The notes under the pieces: model-generated
What the model saw: the letters and a program-made list of their open reading frames with translations, nothing else
Databases searched by the model: none
What the model was told of the DNA's origin: nothing
Position numbers and translations under genes: made by a program
Part shown: positions 31,740 to 43,819 of the stretch, in pieces
Layout of the letters: the number at the start of each line of letters is the position of its first letter
How positions within the stretch are numbered: position 1 is the first letter of the stretch
Origin: Ascaphus truei
Lineage: Eukaryota > Chordata > Amphibia > Anura > Ascaphidae
Direction of reading: 5' to 3'
DNA length: 64,000 bases
NCBI GenBank assembly: GCA_036426205.1
Contig: CM071570.1
Span: 75,003,977 to 75,067,976 of the forward strand

Positions 31740-33373
31740 TCAATACAGCTTCCCCCCCCCCACCACCACCCTCAAACACATACAGTACAGTAATGGTCAA
31801 AATAACTATTATCCAGATATGCCCATTATTAAACACAACATTAGCCCTGCAGCATAAATAAAGTAAATAAAAACTGTTCTTACCACTGGCAATATGAAGG
31901 GCGTCCTCGTCAGCATACTGCAGGGTCATGTCCTCCGTTGCCAGAAAAAGACACAGCAAAATACATTCTAATGGCCCGTAGCCCCTTAATCACCTTAGCG
32001 GTTAATAACCACAATAGTAATTAAGGGGTTAACCCACCCTGCCCCCCTACCCACCCAGAAGGCCTAATCACCCATCCCGGACCCACTATGCCCACCCTGT
32101 ACCCATTGATTGTTATAGTAGTACATCATACCCATATAATATGGCATGATAAGCTATTATAGCAGTCAATGGTCACTCTAATACAAAAGCCTGACATCCA
32201 AAATACACAATAATAAAACCTACAGTATACAACAAGCACCAAAACCCCCAAACTGTAAAATTAAAAGCAATAGGTAATCAATGAATTACATAGATAATAA
32301 TAAACCACTAGCCAACCAATCAATAAAAGAAATAAACTCCATACCAATCAATTAAATGTCACACCACTAGACAATCAATTAAAGAATTCATACCACTAAC
32401 CAAACAATACATTCCATATATAAAAGCCGCAACCAACACATCAATTAATTAATACATCCACTAGGCAACATCATTAAATAAAAACGCGAAACAATCTGTA
32501 AAAAAATACAAACCAAAACAAGCCATCACAATTAAACACAATCTAATCAAAACAATAAACATACATAGAAAATATAACAGTCAATAGAAGAAGTGCATTT
32601 GCCAAAAATGCATTAGCTATTACTGTATTCATCTGTACCCTAAACAGGCACAGATTAATACATTAGCAGTCAATGGGCATTGAAAAACATAAAAATAGAA
32701 AAATTCAATCCAAAACATGAAAAACGTCAAAGTACATACTGTATATTCAATATTGATCTTAGAAGCGTTGGCCCTCCGAATCCCGGGGAATCAGCAAGCT
32801 CTCCTCCGGTGACATCACGGAACACAATCCGATGCCATCCACGGTGAAGATCCGACGAGGTAACAAAATGCATCTTTCTTTCATGTGGTATCACCATCTT
32901 ATTTCTTCATCTGTGACCATTTCTTTATCTTCTTTCCTTATCTTCTTTCTTCATCTGTCAATCCAACCCCATGTAAAATCCACGATGTTGCCTCGCCGGC
33001 TTCTTCAGCTCAAAATGAGCCGTCACGGCTTTAAATATGGCCTGTGACGCCACATTTGATTGACAAATGGTTCTCACGCCTGTGATTTTTGGGAAGGGAC
33101 GTCATGTAAAGGAAGTGAAGCCAGCTAATCAGGAGCTGAAACACACTAATACCAGCAGCGGAGACATGGGCATCAATCCGATGCAATAAAATACATTTAA
33201 AGCCAGATTCATTACCTAAGCGGCCGTGTGACAGGCATTTTAATTTTTTTTAAGGATGAGAGATCTCAAAGGGAGGTGCATCACCTCCTTAAAACTACAT
33301 GGCTGCCATCACATGGTACTACAGCCAATCGGTTATGGACAGATAAGCAACAAAATAAAAATCAAACAGATTA
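31740..33373. other. no gene seen; AT-rich repeats
   Basis: Includes a short inverted motif (CCCCTTAATCACC with GTAATTAAGGGG, 31983-32030) and long runs of ATTAAA-type sequence. No coding evidence. Confidence 0.4.
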
Positions 33374-33701
33374 CAGGCATACCCACATTAACGTACGCAA
33401 TGGAACCGGAGCACGTATGTAAAGCGAAAATGTACTTAAAGTGAAGCACTACCTTTTTTCCACCAATGCATGTACTGTACTGTATCGTCCTATACGTGCA
33501 TAACTGATGTAAATAACGCATTTGTAACAGGCTCTATAGTCTCCCTGCTTGCGCACAGCTTTGGTACAGGTAGGGAGCCGGTATTGCTGTTCAGGATGTG
33601 CTGACAGGCGCATGCGCGAGCTGCCGTTTGCCTACTGGGCGATATGTCTTTACTCGCGAGTGTACTTAAAGTGAGTGTCCTTAAGCCGGGGTATGCCTGT
33701 A
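33372..33701. mobile_element. Tc1/mariner-type MITE with TA target duplication
   Basis: The element 33374-33699 starts CAGGCATACCC and ends GGGTATGCCTG, flanked by TA. Inside, TGTACTTAAAGTGA occurs near each end (33431 and 33661). No ORF of note. Confidence 0.75.
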
Positions 33702-34210
33702 TATCCCACGCATAATTACAGTAAAGATACCATATCCTGTATTAATTACTACTGATGGATAATATTGAAAAGTTTGATCTTTTGAATTTGATTCTTGATG
33801 ACATCATAGTCACTTCATCTCTCATAGTGCTGTCATGAGGAACTCGCTTGATGCACATACTGGAGGATATTAATAATGCTCAAATCTGCTAGATTAGACT
33901 TGATGGTGATATCAACATATCTTTAGATCCCAGAGGGCTGTGATAAGGGGTCTCATTGGTTGTACTCTTAAAAATATAAATAAACAGAAAAGAGAGTAGG
34001 AAAAGGAGAAAAATTGTGGTGAACCATAATTACAATAAAAAAATAATAACAAATGAGAAAAAAATAATGAAACAAAAGGGCGGGGGTTAGTACACTCAAA
34101 GGAACATAGGAAAGCCAAGATAATCATTAAGATCCTGGTTGAAAGGAAGGGGTGCAGACCTGTCTGAGACATGGGAATGTGCGCACAATGGATATTATTT
34201 ATTGTATATA

Positions 34211-34985
34211 TACAGTCATGTGAAAAAGAAAGTACACCCTCTTTGAATTCCATGGTTTTACATATCAGGACATAATAACAATCATCTGTTCCTTAGCAGG
34301 TCTTAAAATTAAGTAAATACAACCTCAGATGAACAACAACACATTACATATTACACTGTGTCATGATTTATTTAACAAAAATTAAACCAAAATAGAGAAG
34401 CTATGTGTGAAAAACTAAGTACACCCTTACTGTTTCCATAGGAAATTGAGATGCTATGTAGCAGACAGGTGTTGCAAATCAAATGCCCTTGATTAATTGA
34501 TCATCAGCAAGTGTGACCACCTCTATAAAAGCTGAAGTTTTAGCAGTTTGCTGGTCTGGAGCATTCAGGTGTGTGTTAACACAATGCCAAGGAGGAAAGA
34601 CATCAGCAATGATCTTAGAGAAGCAATTGTTGCTGCCCATCAATCTGGGAAGGGTTAAAAGGCCATTTCCAAACAATTTAAAGTCCATCATTCTACAGTG
34701 AGAAAGATTATTCAAAAGTGGAAAACATTCAAGACAATTGCCAATCTTCCCAAGAGAGGACATCCCAGCAAATTCACCCCAAGGTCAGACCGTGCAATGC
34801 TCAGAGAAATTGCAAAATACCCAAGAGTTACATCTGACTCTACAGGCCTCAGTTAGCATGTTAAATGTTAAAGTTCATGACAGTACAATTAGAAAAAGAC
34901 TGAACAAGTACGGTTTGTTTGGAAGGGTTGCCAGGAGAAAGCCTATTCCCTCTAAAAAGAGCATGGCAGCACGGCTTGTGTATTT
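34211..34985 (+). mobile_element. 5' half of a Tc1 transposon
   Basis: Starts after TA with CAGTCATGTGAAAAAGAAAG, a Tc1-type terminal repeat. The transposase ATG at 34583 reads MPRRKDISNDLREAIVAAHQ, then KAISKQFKVHHSTVRKIIQK and LPKRGHPSKFTPRSDRAMLR, and in another frame STIRKRLNKYGLFGRVARRK. This is the paired-type DNA-binding half. It has an early stop (GKG*KAI) and a frameshift, and breaks off near 34985 before the DDE domain. The right terminal repeat was not found, so the copy is dead. Confidence 0.85.
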
Positions 34986-37560
34986 CAGATCATATTTGAC
35001 GTATTCTAGATGTTGTTTCATATCACACACAAAATGGTCAATTTTGTGTGTTGCTTACCTTAATGAACATGTCATGACAATGATTTATATTCATTCATGT
35101 TTTCTTTTTCAAGGTATATCACTTCAATGACTGCTCATGGTATGTATTTCAATTCACATTTGTCATAAGATGTGCAAACCTCGATACAGGTATAGTTGCA
35201 GGATGTATAAACAGAACGTAATGAAAAAGATGTGACAATTGAAACATGTCGTTTCTGTATTGTGTACGTGCGTTTAGCTACACTTGGTGGTTATTGTGCA
35301 GTGTCTTTTAAAATCATTAGGGACATTACATAACATGTAATTTAGCAAACGTAACAACATCCATTCATGAATATAGGGGTGGGGGGAGAGAAGGGGAAAA
35401 ACCCTGCTCAGCTATTGATTCTGGGAGGAGAACATCCATTGATGCACATGAGCGATCTTAACACTCAATGCATGTTTGTATGAAAAGACACCAAAGTTTT
35501 AAACATCATTAACATTGCAATGTATGTGATTAGTTGTTGTATCACTTCATCTTCATGTTGATTACTACATTGTCACATGTGTATGTATAAGTCAAAGATG
35601 TGTGTTGATTTGACGTACATGTAACATGTGTCAAAATGTTAACACCATTGCAAAGTATAGTTATTTGGATTCTCAACTTTTCCTAATTCACTCAACACAA
35701 TGACAATGTTGTTAATATAATTTTTATTTCATTCACGTTAGTTATTCATAATGATCATGATCCTTTATAACTAATGTCAACATATGAACATAAATGAAGT
35801 GGACATTTGCATACGCACACATTTCAGCAACAGTGTGTGTGTGTGTTGTAGTTTTTGTGTGATGCATGTATTTCTACGTGAAATAATATAAACAAACATA
35901 ATGATGTTGCTTTTATCATCAGCCTCACTTAGCTATGTATGTGTTGAATGTTTAATAATAACACTAAACTATCGTTAGTCGTGTGAATAAAATTTACACC
36001 CAAATGTTCATGTTTTCATGATCTTTAACTAACATTCATTAGCTCATGAATGTTAGGTTAGCACTACAACTTAGGTGAAAATATAAAATGCACACGACTA
36101 AACAGTTTCTATCACCTCCCTATTGTTATAGTGTACGTTCAGATACAATGTCTACGAGTTGTTATGTAGCATTTACATTCTTTGACAAGTCACACGTGAG
36201 ATTATAATATATAGTAGATTAATGTGTTTGCTGAGTGATAATGTTGGTTGCATATATCACATGGCAATACATATAATGTTAGTAGAAAATAACCAAAAAA
36301 CAATATAAGTTCTAACTTCAGTGCTTAGCAACATCATTATGTTAATTAAGTGCATAGTAAATATTTGCATAAGAGGATAACATTATGTAGTGATTGTTAA
36401 TCAGCGCACCAATCATTGAAAGCATTGTTACATATTTATTATAATAGTTGTTCGCTCGTCGTCACAATCATCTAATATAACGATTGGCTCATCTGAAATC
36501 ATACATTGCTCCCATGTATTCATCCGCGACATCTGTGAAATACAGCAAACACATGATGTTCAAAGATGGCATATTTATATATGTCTCAGCATGACAACGC
36601 TTAACACATCTCTATATGATTGTGGATATTCACGCATAAGTAACGTATATGTTAAAACTGCAAGGATAAAACTACAGATACAGAACTGTCATTTTTCAAA
36701 TGGCGTTGCTGGCATTACTGCGGATATGATTTCTCCGGTGCCTGTATACATAAAAATGTGCGCGAACAACATCTGTTGCGCGCGCACGTCACGAATGTGT
36801 GGACTAAGTCTTAGCGCATGCGCAAAACGATGTGTACTGTGCATTCAATACATGTCCCTCCATGGTGCTGCTAGCAGTACGCATATCATGGCTGGAAGTT
36901 ATGATATGGAAGCGAAACAAAATCACTTCTACACACATACATATCTAAACTTTGTAAATGGACGTGTGCCCACGGAAAAAACAGCCGATCAGCCAATGAG
37001 CGAACAAAAGACGTGTGACGTCATGTTAAGGCACCGTGAAATGCACGCAAACACCCCTCCCACTGAATTAACATTGGCCTCCAGCGCTGTGCACGCACCG
37101 CCCCACCGACGCGCGCACATGACACACTGCACTGACCGTAACAATAAGCTATGGGCACAGCCAATACGGTTTCACGCGTGCACGTCGGTTGGGGGCAGGG
37201 CTTGCATCGGTAAACCTTTTTAAGGACGCCTTGGGACATGACCACAGTCTCACGTCATATGTGGGCGACACTTTGTTTTTATATGTTGAATGCTAAACAA
37301 TGAGGTGTGTGTGTGTTACAGTTAGTGTAACATGTTGAAATGATACTTTAAAAGCGATAATAATCTAGGATTTAGGACTCCGTCACCAATGTGTACTAAT
37401 GGTTCGTCATGTAGTATATTGTTATAGGAAATAATGTCTTTGTGCACGCTACATGTAAGCCTGTCTGCAATGTTAAGCTGTATCCACTCCTTTGGCTAAC
37501 AAAGGGTGTATATTATTAATGTAGACATATATAATTTGAGTAAAGGCATAACAAAATTTG
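34986..37560. other. no supported gene; AT-rich DNA then a CpG-bearing patch
   Basis: 35000-36600 is AT-rich with many CATTCATG/ACATGTG motifs. 36770-37210 is richer in CpG, with GCGCGCACGTCACG, a GCGCATGCGC palindrome (36816), CCAATGAG boxes and TGACGTCA. An open frame at 36591-37223 across it lacks domain character. The patch could be promoter-like or belong to the element carrying the downstream forkhead-like gene. Confidence 0.4.
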
Positions 37561-37581
37561 TATTTACCATTCTTGTAGAAG

Positions 37582-38262
37582 TCAAAACTGATTTGGCTGC
37601 AACTGCTCGCTGCAGGAAGGCACAACAGTATCATCCATGGTTGAGGCAACCATTGAATCCTGAATCACACACATCTCCATGATGGCGTCATATGGATCTG
37701 CAGTGGCTTCTTCAAACAAGACGTCCGGAGGTACGTACAGTTGTTGGTTGTTTTCCCATCCACATTTGTATTGCCCATATAAGTTTGGATACATATCATA
37801 GTAGTTATGTCCATCTTGCATCTGGTCTGGCTGAATGGAGGGTGCAGGTAGATCAGCAGACGCGACAGTCGGTGCGGCTTCAGTGTCACTGGTATTAGGC
37901 AAAAATATGCTATTTAACAGAAGATATGTTCCATGTTCCATGGTAAGTTTAAATGATGGCGCAACATGCCAGCATCCATATCGTTGATCTAGCCGATCAT
38001 GGACACGCTCAAAACAGTCATTTGCGGATAAAGTGAATCGTACAGAAGTTTTAAAATTTCGTTGTATGTCAGGTTGTTGGTAGTATGGATATTTCTTTTC
38101 GATCAAGTCATAGATTTTATCCACATTTGCACTTTTCTCTGGCGTTGATTCGATTGCTTCATAAATCATAAATTTGTATGATTTACGTGGATGGCTGTGC
38201 AATGTGGAAGCTTCTGCCATTTCTTCTCTCTGCAAGTGTACGTTGTGTGAAGTTGAACTCAT
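37582..38262 (-). CDS. second divergent forkhead-like protein, 226 aa
   Basis: Intact frame starting at ATG 38262. Residues 27-112 fit a forkhead winged helix: RKSYKFMIYEAIESTPEKSA (compare PPYSYMALITLAIQSSPEKK), NVDKIYDLIEKKYPYYQQPD (compare [20 protein letters not shown]), RNFKTSVRFTLSANDCFERV (compare RWQNSIRHSLSFNDCFLKV) and YGCWHVAPSF (compare GSFWTLHPD). The STPEK, FPYY-like and NDCF matches are closer to true FOX proteins than the 20523 copy, but in the recognition helix N-S-I-R-H reads T-S-V-R-F. The tail is acidic with Tyr-rich YYDMYPNLYGQY. A donor-like GTAAATAC follows the stop by about 17 bp (near 37562), so a 3' untranslated intron is possible. No similarity outside the domain to the first copy is obvious. 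Confidence 0.55.
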   Translation of the reverse strand: MSSTSHNVHLQREEMAEASTLHSHPRKSYKFMIYEAIESTPEKSANVDKIYDLIEKKYPYYQQPDIQRNFKTSVRFTLSANDCFERVHDRLDQRYGCWHVAPSFKLTMEHGTYLLLNSIFLPNTSDTEAAPTVASADLPAPSIQPDQMQDGHNYYDMYPNLYGQYKCGWENNQQLYVPPDVLFEEATADPYDAIMEMCVIQDSMVASTMDDTVVPSCSEQLQPNQF

Positions 38263-38279
38263 ACGGATGTCTGCTGAAT

Positions 38280-38790
38280 GTGTGAATAGTTACATGTTAT
38301 CTTCGCGGTTTCTTCAAAGGTTATAATACAACATAGCAGTTATACGCCTAGGTTTTCTCCCACAAGAAATTTGTTACAATCATTGGCTGAAATTATTTGG
38401 GTAAGATACTCTTTTCACAGGAATCGAAACTTTACTTTCGGCTTAGGCAATCAACATGTGCAAAACAAGTAGACTCTTTTAATTACAATACCAATGTGTG
38501 TGAAATCATCTACAGTGCTATGCTGAACACATTTCTGGTTACACTTAGCTAGATGTAACCATACACACACATCTGTATGTTTGTCTCTTTTTCTGTTTTT
38601 CTCTCTGTCTGTTTATCTCTCTTTCTCTCTCTGTTTCTCTCTCTGTTTCTCTCTCTCTTTGACTCTCTCTGTTAGTCTCTCTTGATATATACATAGATAT
38701 ATATATATATATAAAGTTAGATATATATATTTATCTATATATAATTAACTATATATTGTGTATAGATATATATATATATGTATATATAGA
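38280..38790. repeat. (TCTCTG)-type and (TA)n microsatellites
   Basis: A CT-rich array at 38580-38680 followed by TA-rich DNA at 38690-38790, where the following PLE ends. No gene. Confidence 0.7.
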
Positions 38791-39585
38791 GGTATCAGTA
38801 CCGTGTTAGCCGAGCTTCAATAATCAAAAAATAAATAGATGATACCGTTCTGTGGCTAACGAAATGCTTTTATTTGTGCGAGCTTTCGAGATACACTGAT
38901 CTCTTCTTCTGGCGATGTTACAATGAATGAAGCAAGGATAACTTAAAAACAGTGTCTCTTGGAATGTTATCTGTGCTTCTCCTTCCCCCGGTGTGGATGT
39001 GTTTTATGGCTAGAGGTGTCAAAGGGTAACTGAAAGCAAGTGAAGAAAGAGTGTGTATGTGTATCAGTGTGAATAAAAATGAATGGAGAGCCCACAGTAT
39101 AAACAGTGCTCTACACAAGGTGTGTGTGGAGTGAGAGGGATATAAATGGTGTGGGTGGGTGTGGAAATGTGAGAGTTTGTAGCACAACTAAGTGTGTGTG
39201 GATACTATGTGGTCCCTATTGGTGTATATGGATGGAAAAATAAGGAGTATTAGTATAGTATGTACAGACATGGCCTTTAGCGCTCATGGGAATAGAGTTC
39301 GCTAGTGTCAGTAATGACTCATAAAATTTCGATCTCTGTTTAGGCCACTGCTAAGTGTCCCGAACAGTTGCATAAATTTGTATTCATGCAACCGTCTCTC
39401 TTTCGGGGTTTTAAGATTACCTTTGAGTATGGCAACCCTCAGATCGTTCATCTTATGGCCAGAGTCAGAGAAATGTTCGCCAACAGGACTGTCTCTTGTT
39501 CCGCGTGTGATGCTGTGGCGATGCAGGTTCATTCTCTTGTTTAGCCCCTGTCCTGTCTCACCTATGTATATAGATATATAGATAT
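38790..39585 (-). mobile_element. 5'-truncated Poseidon-like PLE
   Basis: The minus strand encodes the end of the nuclease domain, YIGETGQGLNKRMNLHRHSI, DSPVGEHFSDSGHKMNDLRV and FMQLFGTLSSGLNRDRNFMS, with a stop near 39308. The 3' untranslated tail runs to about 38790 and matches 61285-61815 base for base over long stretches. The coding part breaks off at YIGE inside a (TA)n tract, so the GIY half is absent. Confidence 0.85.
38877..38914 (-). ncRNA. hammerhead-like motif in the PLE tail
   Basis: On the minus strand: CCAGAAGA, A, GAGAT-CAGTGT-ATCTC, GAAA, GCTCGCAC. Stem II and GAAA are kept, but the first box is AGAAGA instead of CTGANGA, so it is probably inactive. Confidence 0.4.
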
Positions 39586-39600
39586 ATATTTTTTTATATA

Positions 39601-39633
<33 letters not shown>

Positions 39634-40004
39634 GTACATTGAAGGCTTTGTGTGATAACAGGCCTTGTTGTAATTCTATTAACACTTAATTACAGTTTAT
39701 AACATTACTGGGTGAGTATGTTTATGGGCCTATTTGAGTTAGCTGTGTATAAGTAGTAGTTAACAGCAAACAATGCCTCTTTTGAGCCATGAAGGCCTGT
39801 ACTGTTAATTCTGATTATATATATATATATATATTATATATAGAGTGCTAAACTAAAGCCATTCATGTGTGTAAGTAGGCCTTGTGGCACTGGGTGTGGG
39901 CTGTTGCACTTCAGGGGCACTGGGTGTGGGCTGTTGCACTTCAGGGGCACTGGGTGAGGCCTGTGGCAGTTGTGAACCAGTTGCTAAACATTGCACGACT
40001 ACTT

Positions 40005-40815
40005 CGTCTTAAGGCGGTACGTTTGGACGAAATCACACGCCATCACATCGGTATTCCGAGGTATACACTGCGTGAAAGTTTCAATAACGGGCAGCAGCAT
40101 CTGTATGTAGAAAGTTTGCAGTATAACAATTTAGACTCCTTTCCCCTGAGTCAGGGCAGCTACGTACGTGTGCTGCTATACCGGTGTGCAAACAAGAGCC
40201 TGATTCTCCACCCTGGGGAGCTGGGGTGTATGTGTAATCTACTAAAACGCGCCTCCGCGTGAGAAGGATCCTCACATAGTAGGATAGTGTAGGAATCCGC
40301 ACCTCAGTTTGCTGTTTGCCTTGTCTTGCAGACCTGTGCAGTCGTGGAACACTTCCCCTGATATTTACTGCACCTGGATTCACTCACTAAAGCAATACTG
40401 CCACACGCCCCTTCTGCTATTGGTTCCCTGACCTTTAAGTACTTGCTTCCCACAATGCTCCCTGCCGAGCATATGTCCTTTCTGGATGTCACTAACTGTT
40501 CTGCCACAAGCCCCTGGCTTGTTATCCTGGTTTCCTGAGACCGCTGCTATTGTCATGCAGCGGTCTGTTCCTGTCTCCTATGCTGAAGCTGAGTACTCTC
40601 CTTGTTGACTTCAGCTCCTGGTTTCCTTTGAGACCGGCTGCTATTGTCATGCAGCGGTCTGTTCCTGTCTCCTGTGCTGAAGCTGAGTAACTTCCTTGTT
40701 GACTTCAGTTCCTTGTTTCCTGAGACCGGGCTCTCATTGTCACGCAGCGGAGCGGTCTGTTCTCCTGTCTCCTGTGGCTGAAGCGGAGGTTTCCCCAGTG
40801 TTTTCTGTGTTTTCT
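40005..40815 (+). repeat. segmental duplicate of 45920-46705 (partial LTR included)
   Basis: From CGTCTTAAGGCGGTACGTTT onward this aligns with 45922-46705, with differences that are mostly one-base indels. It includes about 280 bp of flank and then the start of the LTR (TGTAGGAATCCGC at 40288), with three ~95-bp internal repeats (CTATTGTCATGCAGCGGTCT). It stops near 40815, just before the PLE foldback. Confidence 0.85.
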
Positions 40816-41271
40816 TGTGCATCACAACAAGGGTGCTTCAGGGCTTTGACCTGTGGGTTCTACCTGGCGGGTTTGTTAAGCTCTTGTGTGTTTTTGGGAG
40901 GTGGTAGAAAATCGCAATTTTTGGGGAACTACAGTATAAAAAGTCATATTCTCTTTTTCAAGGACATTTTTGAGGGCTTCATCAAGGAGTTCTTTTAAAG
41001 GGACTAAAATTCTGGTGGGGTCCCCACAGTCTTTTATAGGAGGCGGTGTCGTTTAGGAGTCTGAGGGCTTCACCCTCATAATCCTTCTGTCTTGTAACAC
41101 AACACCCCCCTTAGCCTCGCTTTATAATCAGGTTCTTATTTTTATTGATTTAAGTGGCAAGTGCTTCGTTCTTATTTAATTATGTTTAAAAGCATTACTG
41201 TTTTTAACATCATTGGTTAAAAGGTTAAAATCTTTGATTCTAAAGGCCACCATATAGACACCTTTTTTAAC

Positions 41272-42521
41272 ATGGTCAACAAAGATTTTAACCTTTTAAC
41301 CAATGATGTTAAAAACAGTAATGCTTTTAAACATAATTTAAATAAGAACGAAGCACTTGCACTTAAATTCCTAAAAGAAAATAAGAACCTGATCATAAGG
41401 CAGGCAGATAAGAGGGGGGTGTTGTGTTACAAGACAGGAAGGATTATGAGGGTGAAGCCCTCAGACTCCTAAACGACACCGCCTCCTATAAAAGACTGGT
41501 GGGGGACCCCACCAGGGAATTTTTAGTCCCTTTAAAAGAACTCCTTGATGAAGCCCTCAAAAATAATGTCCTTGAAAAAAGAGAATATGACTTTTTATAC
41601 TGTAGTTCCCCAAAAATTGCGATTTTCTACCACCTCCCAAAAACACACAAGAGCTTAACAAACCCGCCAGGTAGACCGATCATATCGGGAATCGATAGTT
41701 TAACATCTAATCTATCCCAATATGTGGATTTCTTTTTACAACCACATGTGGCAAAACTTCCCTCCTACCTGAGAGACTCAACATCAGTGTTGAACCTGAT
41801 GGAAGGTGTGGTGTGGAAAGAATCCTACAGGTGGTTAACCTGCGATGTGCAGGCCTTATATACAAACATCCCACATACAGAAGGTATATATGCAGTCCAA
41901 TCATATTTGATGAATGACGCCACCCTGCATCCATTGAATAGTCAGTTTGTAATACAATCCATCGAATACATCCTGAAGCATAATTATTTTATGTTTCTCG
42001 ATGATTTTTTCTTGCAGGTTTGCGGAACTGCGATGGGCACAAGATTTGCCCCCAGTTTCGCAAACCTGTATATGGGAAAATGGGAAGAGGACTACATTTA
42101 TAATGATAATTTAAACCCCTTTAAAACGAACATCATCGTGTGGCGTAGATTCATAGATGATATTCTGTGCATCTGGGATGGTGATCAGTGTTCAGTTAAT
42201 CTATTTTTACAATATATAAATAACAACGACAGGAACCTGACCTTTACCCATGTACAGAATATAAGCGAAATACATTTCTTAGATCTTAATCTTAAGGCAT
42301 CACCAGATGGGACTGTGGTAACAAAAACCCATTTTAAGGAGGTTTATTCAAACAACCTCCTTATGGCCACAAGTAACCACAAAAAAACGTGGATATCCAA
42401 CATCCCCAGTGGCCAGTATTATAGATTAAAGAAAAACTGCAGCACTGTAGAAGACTTTGAGGATCAGGCCAAAGATTTAACATCTAAATTCTTGGAGAGG
42501 GGATACCGTCTGGAAAATTAA
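41272..42521 (+). pseudogene. PLE reverse transcriptase region
   Basis: FNLLTNDVKNSNAFKHNLNK, LKENKNLIIRQADKRG leads, after a frame change near 41415, into VLQDRKDYEGEALRLLNDTA. A 365-codon open frame (41424-42521) follows with the PLE RT signatures: KIAIFYHLPKTHKS and PPGRPIISGIDSLTSNLSQY, LTCDVQALYTNIPH (motif A Asp), CGTAMGTRFAPSFANLYMGK (motif B) and WRRFIDDILCIW (motif C, FIDD). The catalytic aspartates are all present. A second one-base shift in an A run (about 42512-42520) separates it from the nuclease. With only two frame breaks this is a young copy, or an intact one with sequencing errors. Confidence 0.85.
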
Positions 42522-42529
42522 AAGGGGAT

Positions 42530-43293
42530 CTGAGAAAATAAGAAAAATAGACAGGAAATCCATGCTAATAAAAAGAGATAAAAAAACTAAAAAATCCTTA
42601 ATTAGCGGTCAAGTATGCAATGTATCTTTTATTACAAATTTTAATTCAATGACAGACAGGATTGAAAAAACTATACAAAAACATTGGTCAATCCTTTCAA
42701 ACGATCCGTTTTTGGGCACCCACCTTTCGAAATTCCCTAAATTTATTTATAGGAAGGCTAAGAATTTAAAAAATATGCTATCCCCTAGTGATATTAAATT
42801 AAAAGAACAATCTAGCGGGGAGAGGCAATGGTTGAATAATAAACCAACTGGGAATTTCAAATCTGGGAGATGCTCTGTTTGCAAACACATGCATCCTGAT
42901 AAAAAAACTTTTAAATGCCCAAACGGTGATATTATTAATATTAATGATTTTATTCTTTGTAATACTGACCATGTAGTGTATTTATTAGAATGCCCCTGTG
43001 GTCTTTTCTATGTGGGACGCACAAAACGTGCTCTAAAAGTACGTATTTTAGAACATTTGAGGAACATTAAACTGGGGTTTATGAAACACAGTCTCTCTAA
43101 ACACTATGCAACATGCCATAACAGTGATCCCTCAACCCTCCTTTTTAAAGGGATTAAACATATTCCAAAGAATAGGAGAGGGGGGGACAGGGTTAAGGAA
43201 TTATCCAGGCAAGAAACCTTCTGGATACATAAATTAAACACCTTGTATCCAGGAGGTTTAAACGAGGACATAGATATTTGGTCTCTGTATTAA
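42530..43293 (+). pseudogene. PLE linker and GIY-YIG endonuclease domain
   Basis: Continues the RT in the next frame: KSMLIKRDKKTKKSLISG, RIEKTIQKHWSILSNDPFLG, a CCHH-like cysteine cluster (GRCSVCKHMHPDKKTFKCPN), then VVYLLECPCGLFYVGRTKRA (GIY and YIG halves), the conserved VRILEHLRNIKLG and SLSKHYATCHN, and HKLNTLYPGGLNEDIDIWSL before the stop. About 243 residues are open from 42562. All the conserved nuclease landmarks are present. Confidence 0.85.
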
Positions 43294-43778
43294 TCATTTA
43301 TCATAAGTAACTCTTTTTTAAGTCTCAAAATTTTTTATATCATATTATGTCCTTTTATTCTATTTTATAATATGCCTCTAGACATTGTAATCATTTTAAC
43401 CATTTTAATTTCATTTTATTCTGCTGCTCAATATGTTCAGAACCTTCCTAACACTTTTATGCTTCTTATATATCCTAAATTTCACTACTTATTATTTAGG
43501 TCCATAGGGCAATGATATTATTGATTTTATGTGTATTTATCATGTATTTAACACTTTTTTCTTTGTTTTAGCCCATCAACTGTGTCTTGGTTAACAGTGT
43601 TTTTGTTAATAAAGTTTGTTCAAAGTTTTTTGCATTTGTTAATCATAGCTAGTGACGTATGTTTTCGGGACTCTAACCCCGCCCCCGTTGGTTCCCTATT
43701 GGACAATAGAACTAAGGGTTTAGCCAATGAGGCACGATCGCGGGATATATAGCTTCTATCTGAATCCACTCATTACTA

Positions 43779-43819
43779 GTCCCTGAAGAAGAAACGTTCC
43801 GTTTCGAAACGCGTAGGAC
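43779..43819 (+). ncRNA. hammerhead-like ribozyme motif of the PLE
   Basis: GTCC (stem I), CTGAAGA (43783-43789), an extra A, stem II GAAACG-TTC-CGTTTC, GAAA (43806-43809), CGCG (short stem III), TA, GGAC (stem I). Stem I pairs GTCC/GGAC. Everything fits a type I hammerhead with minimal stem III except the extra A. Best preserved of the set in this window. Confidence 0.65.

Noticed and set aside
36591..37223. 210-codon plus-strand ORF
   Set aside because: Composition follows the local CpG patch; no domain, and better explained as promoter-like or element DNA.
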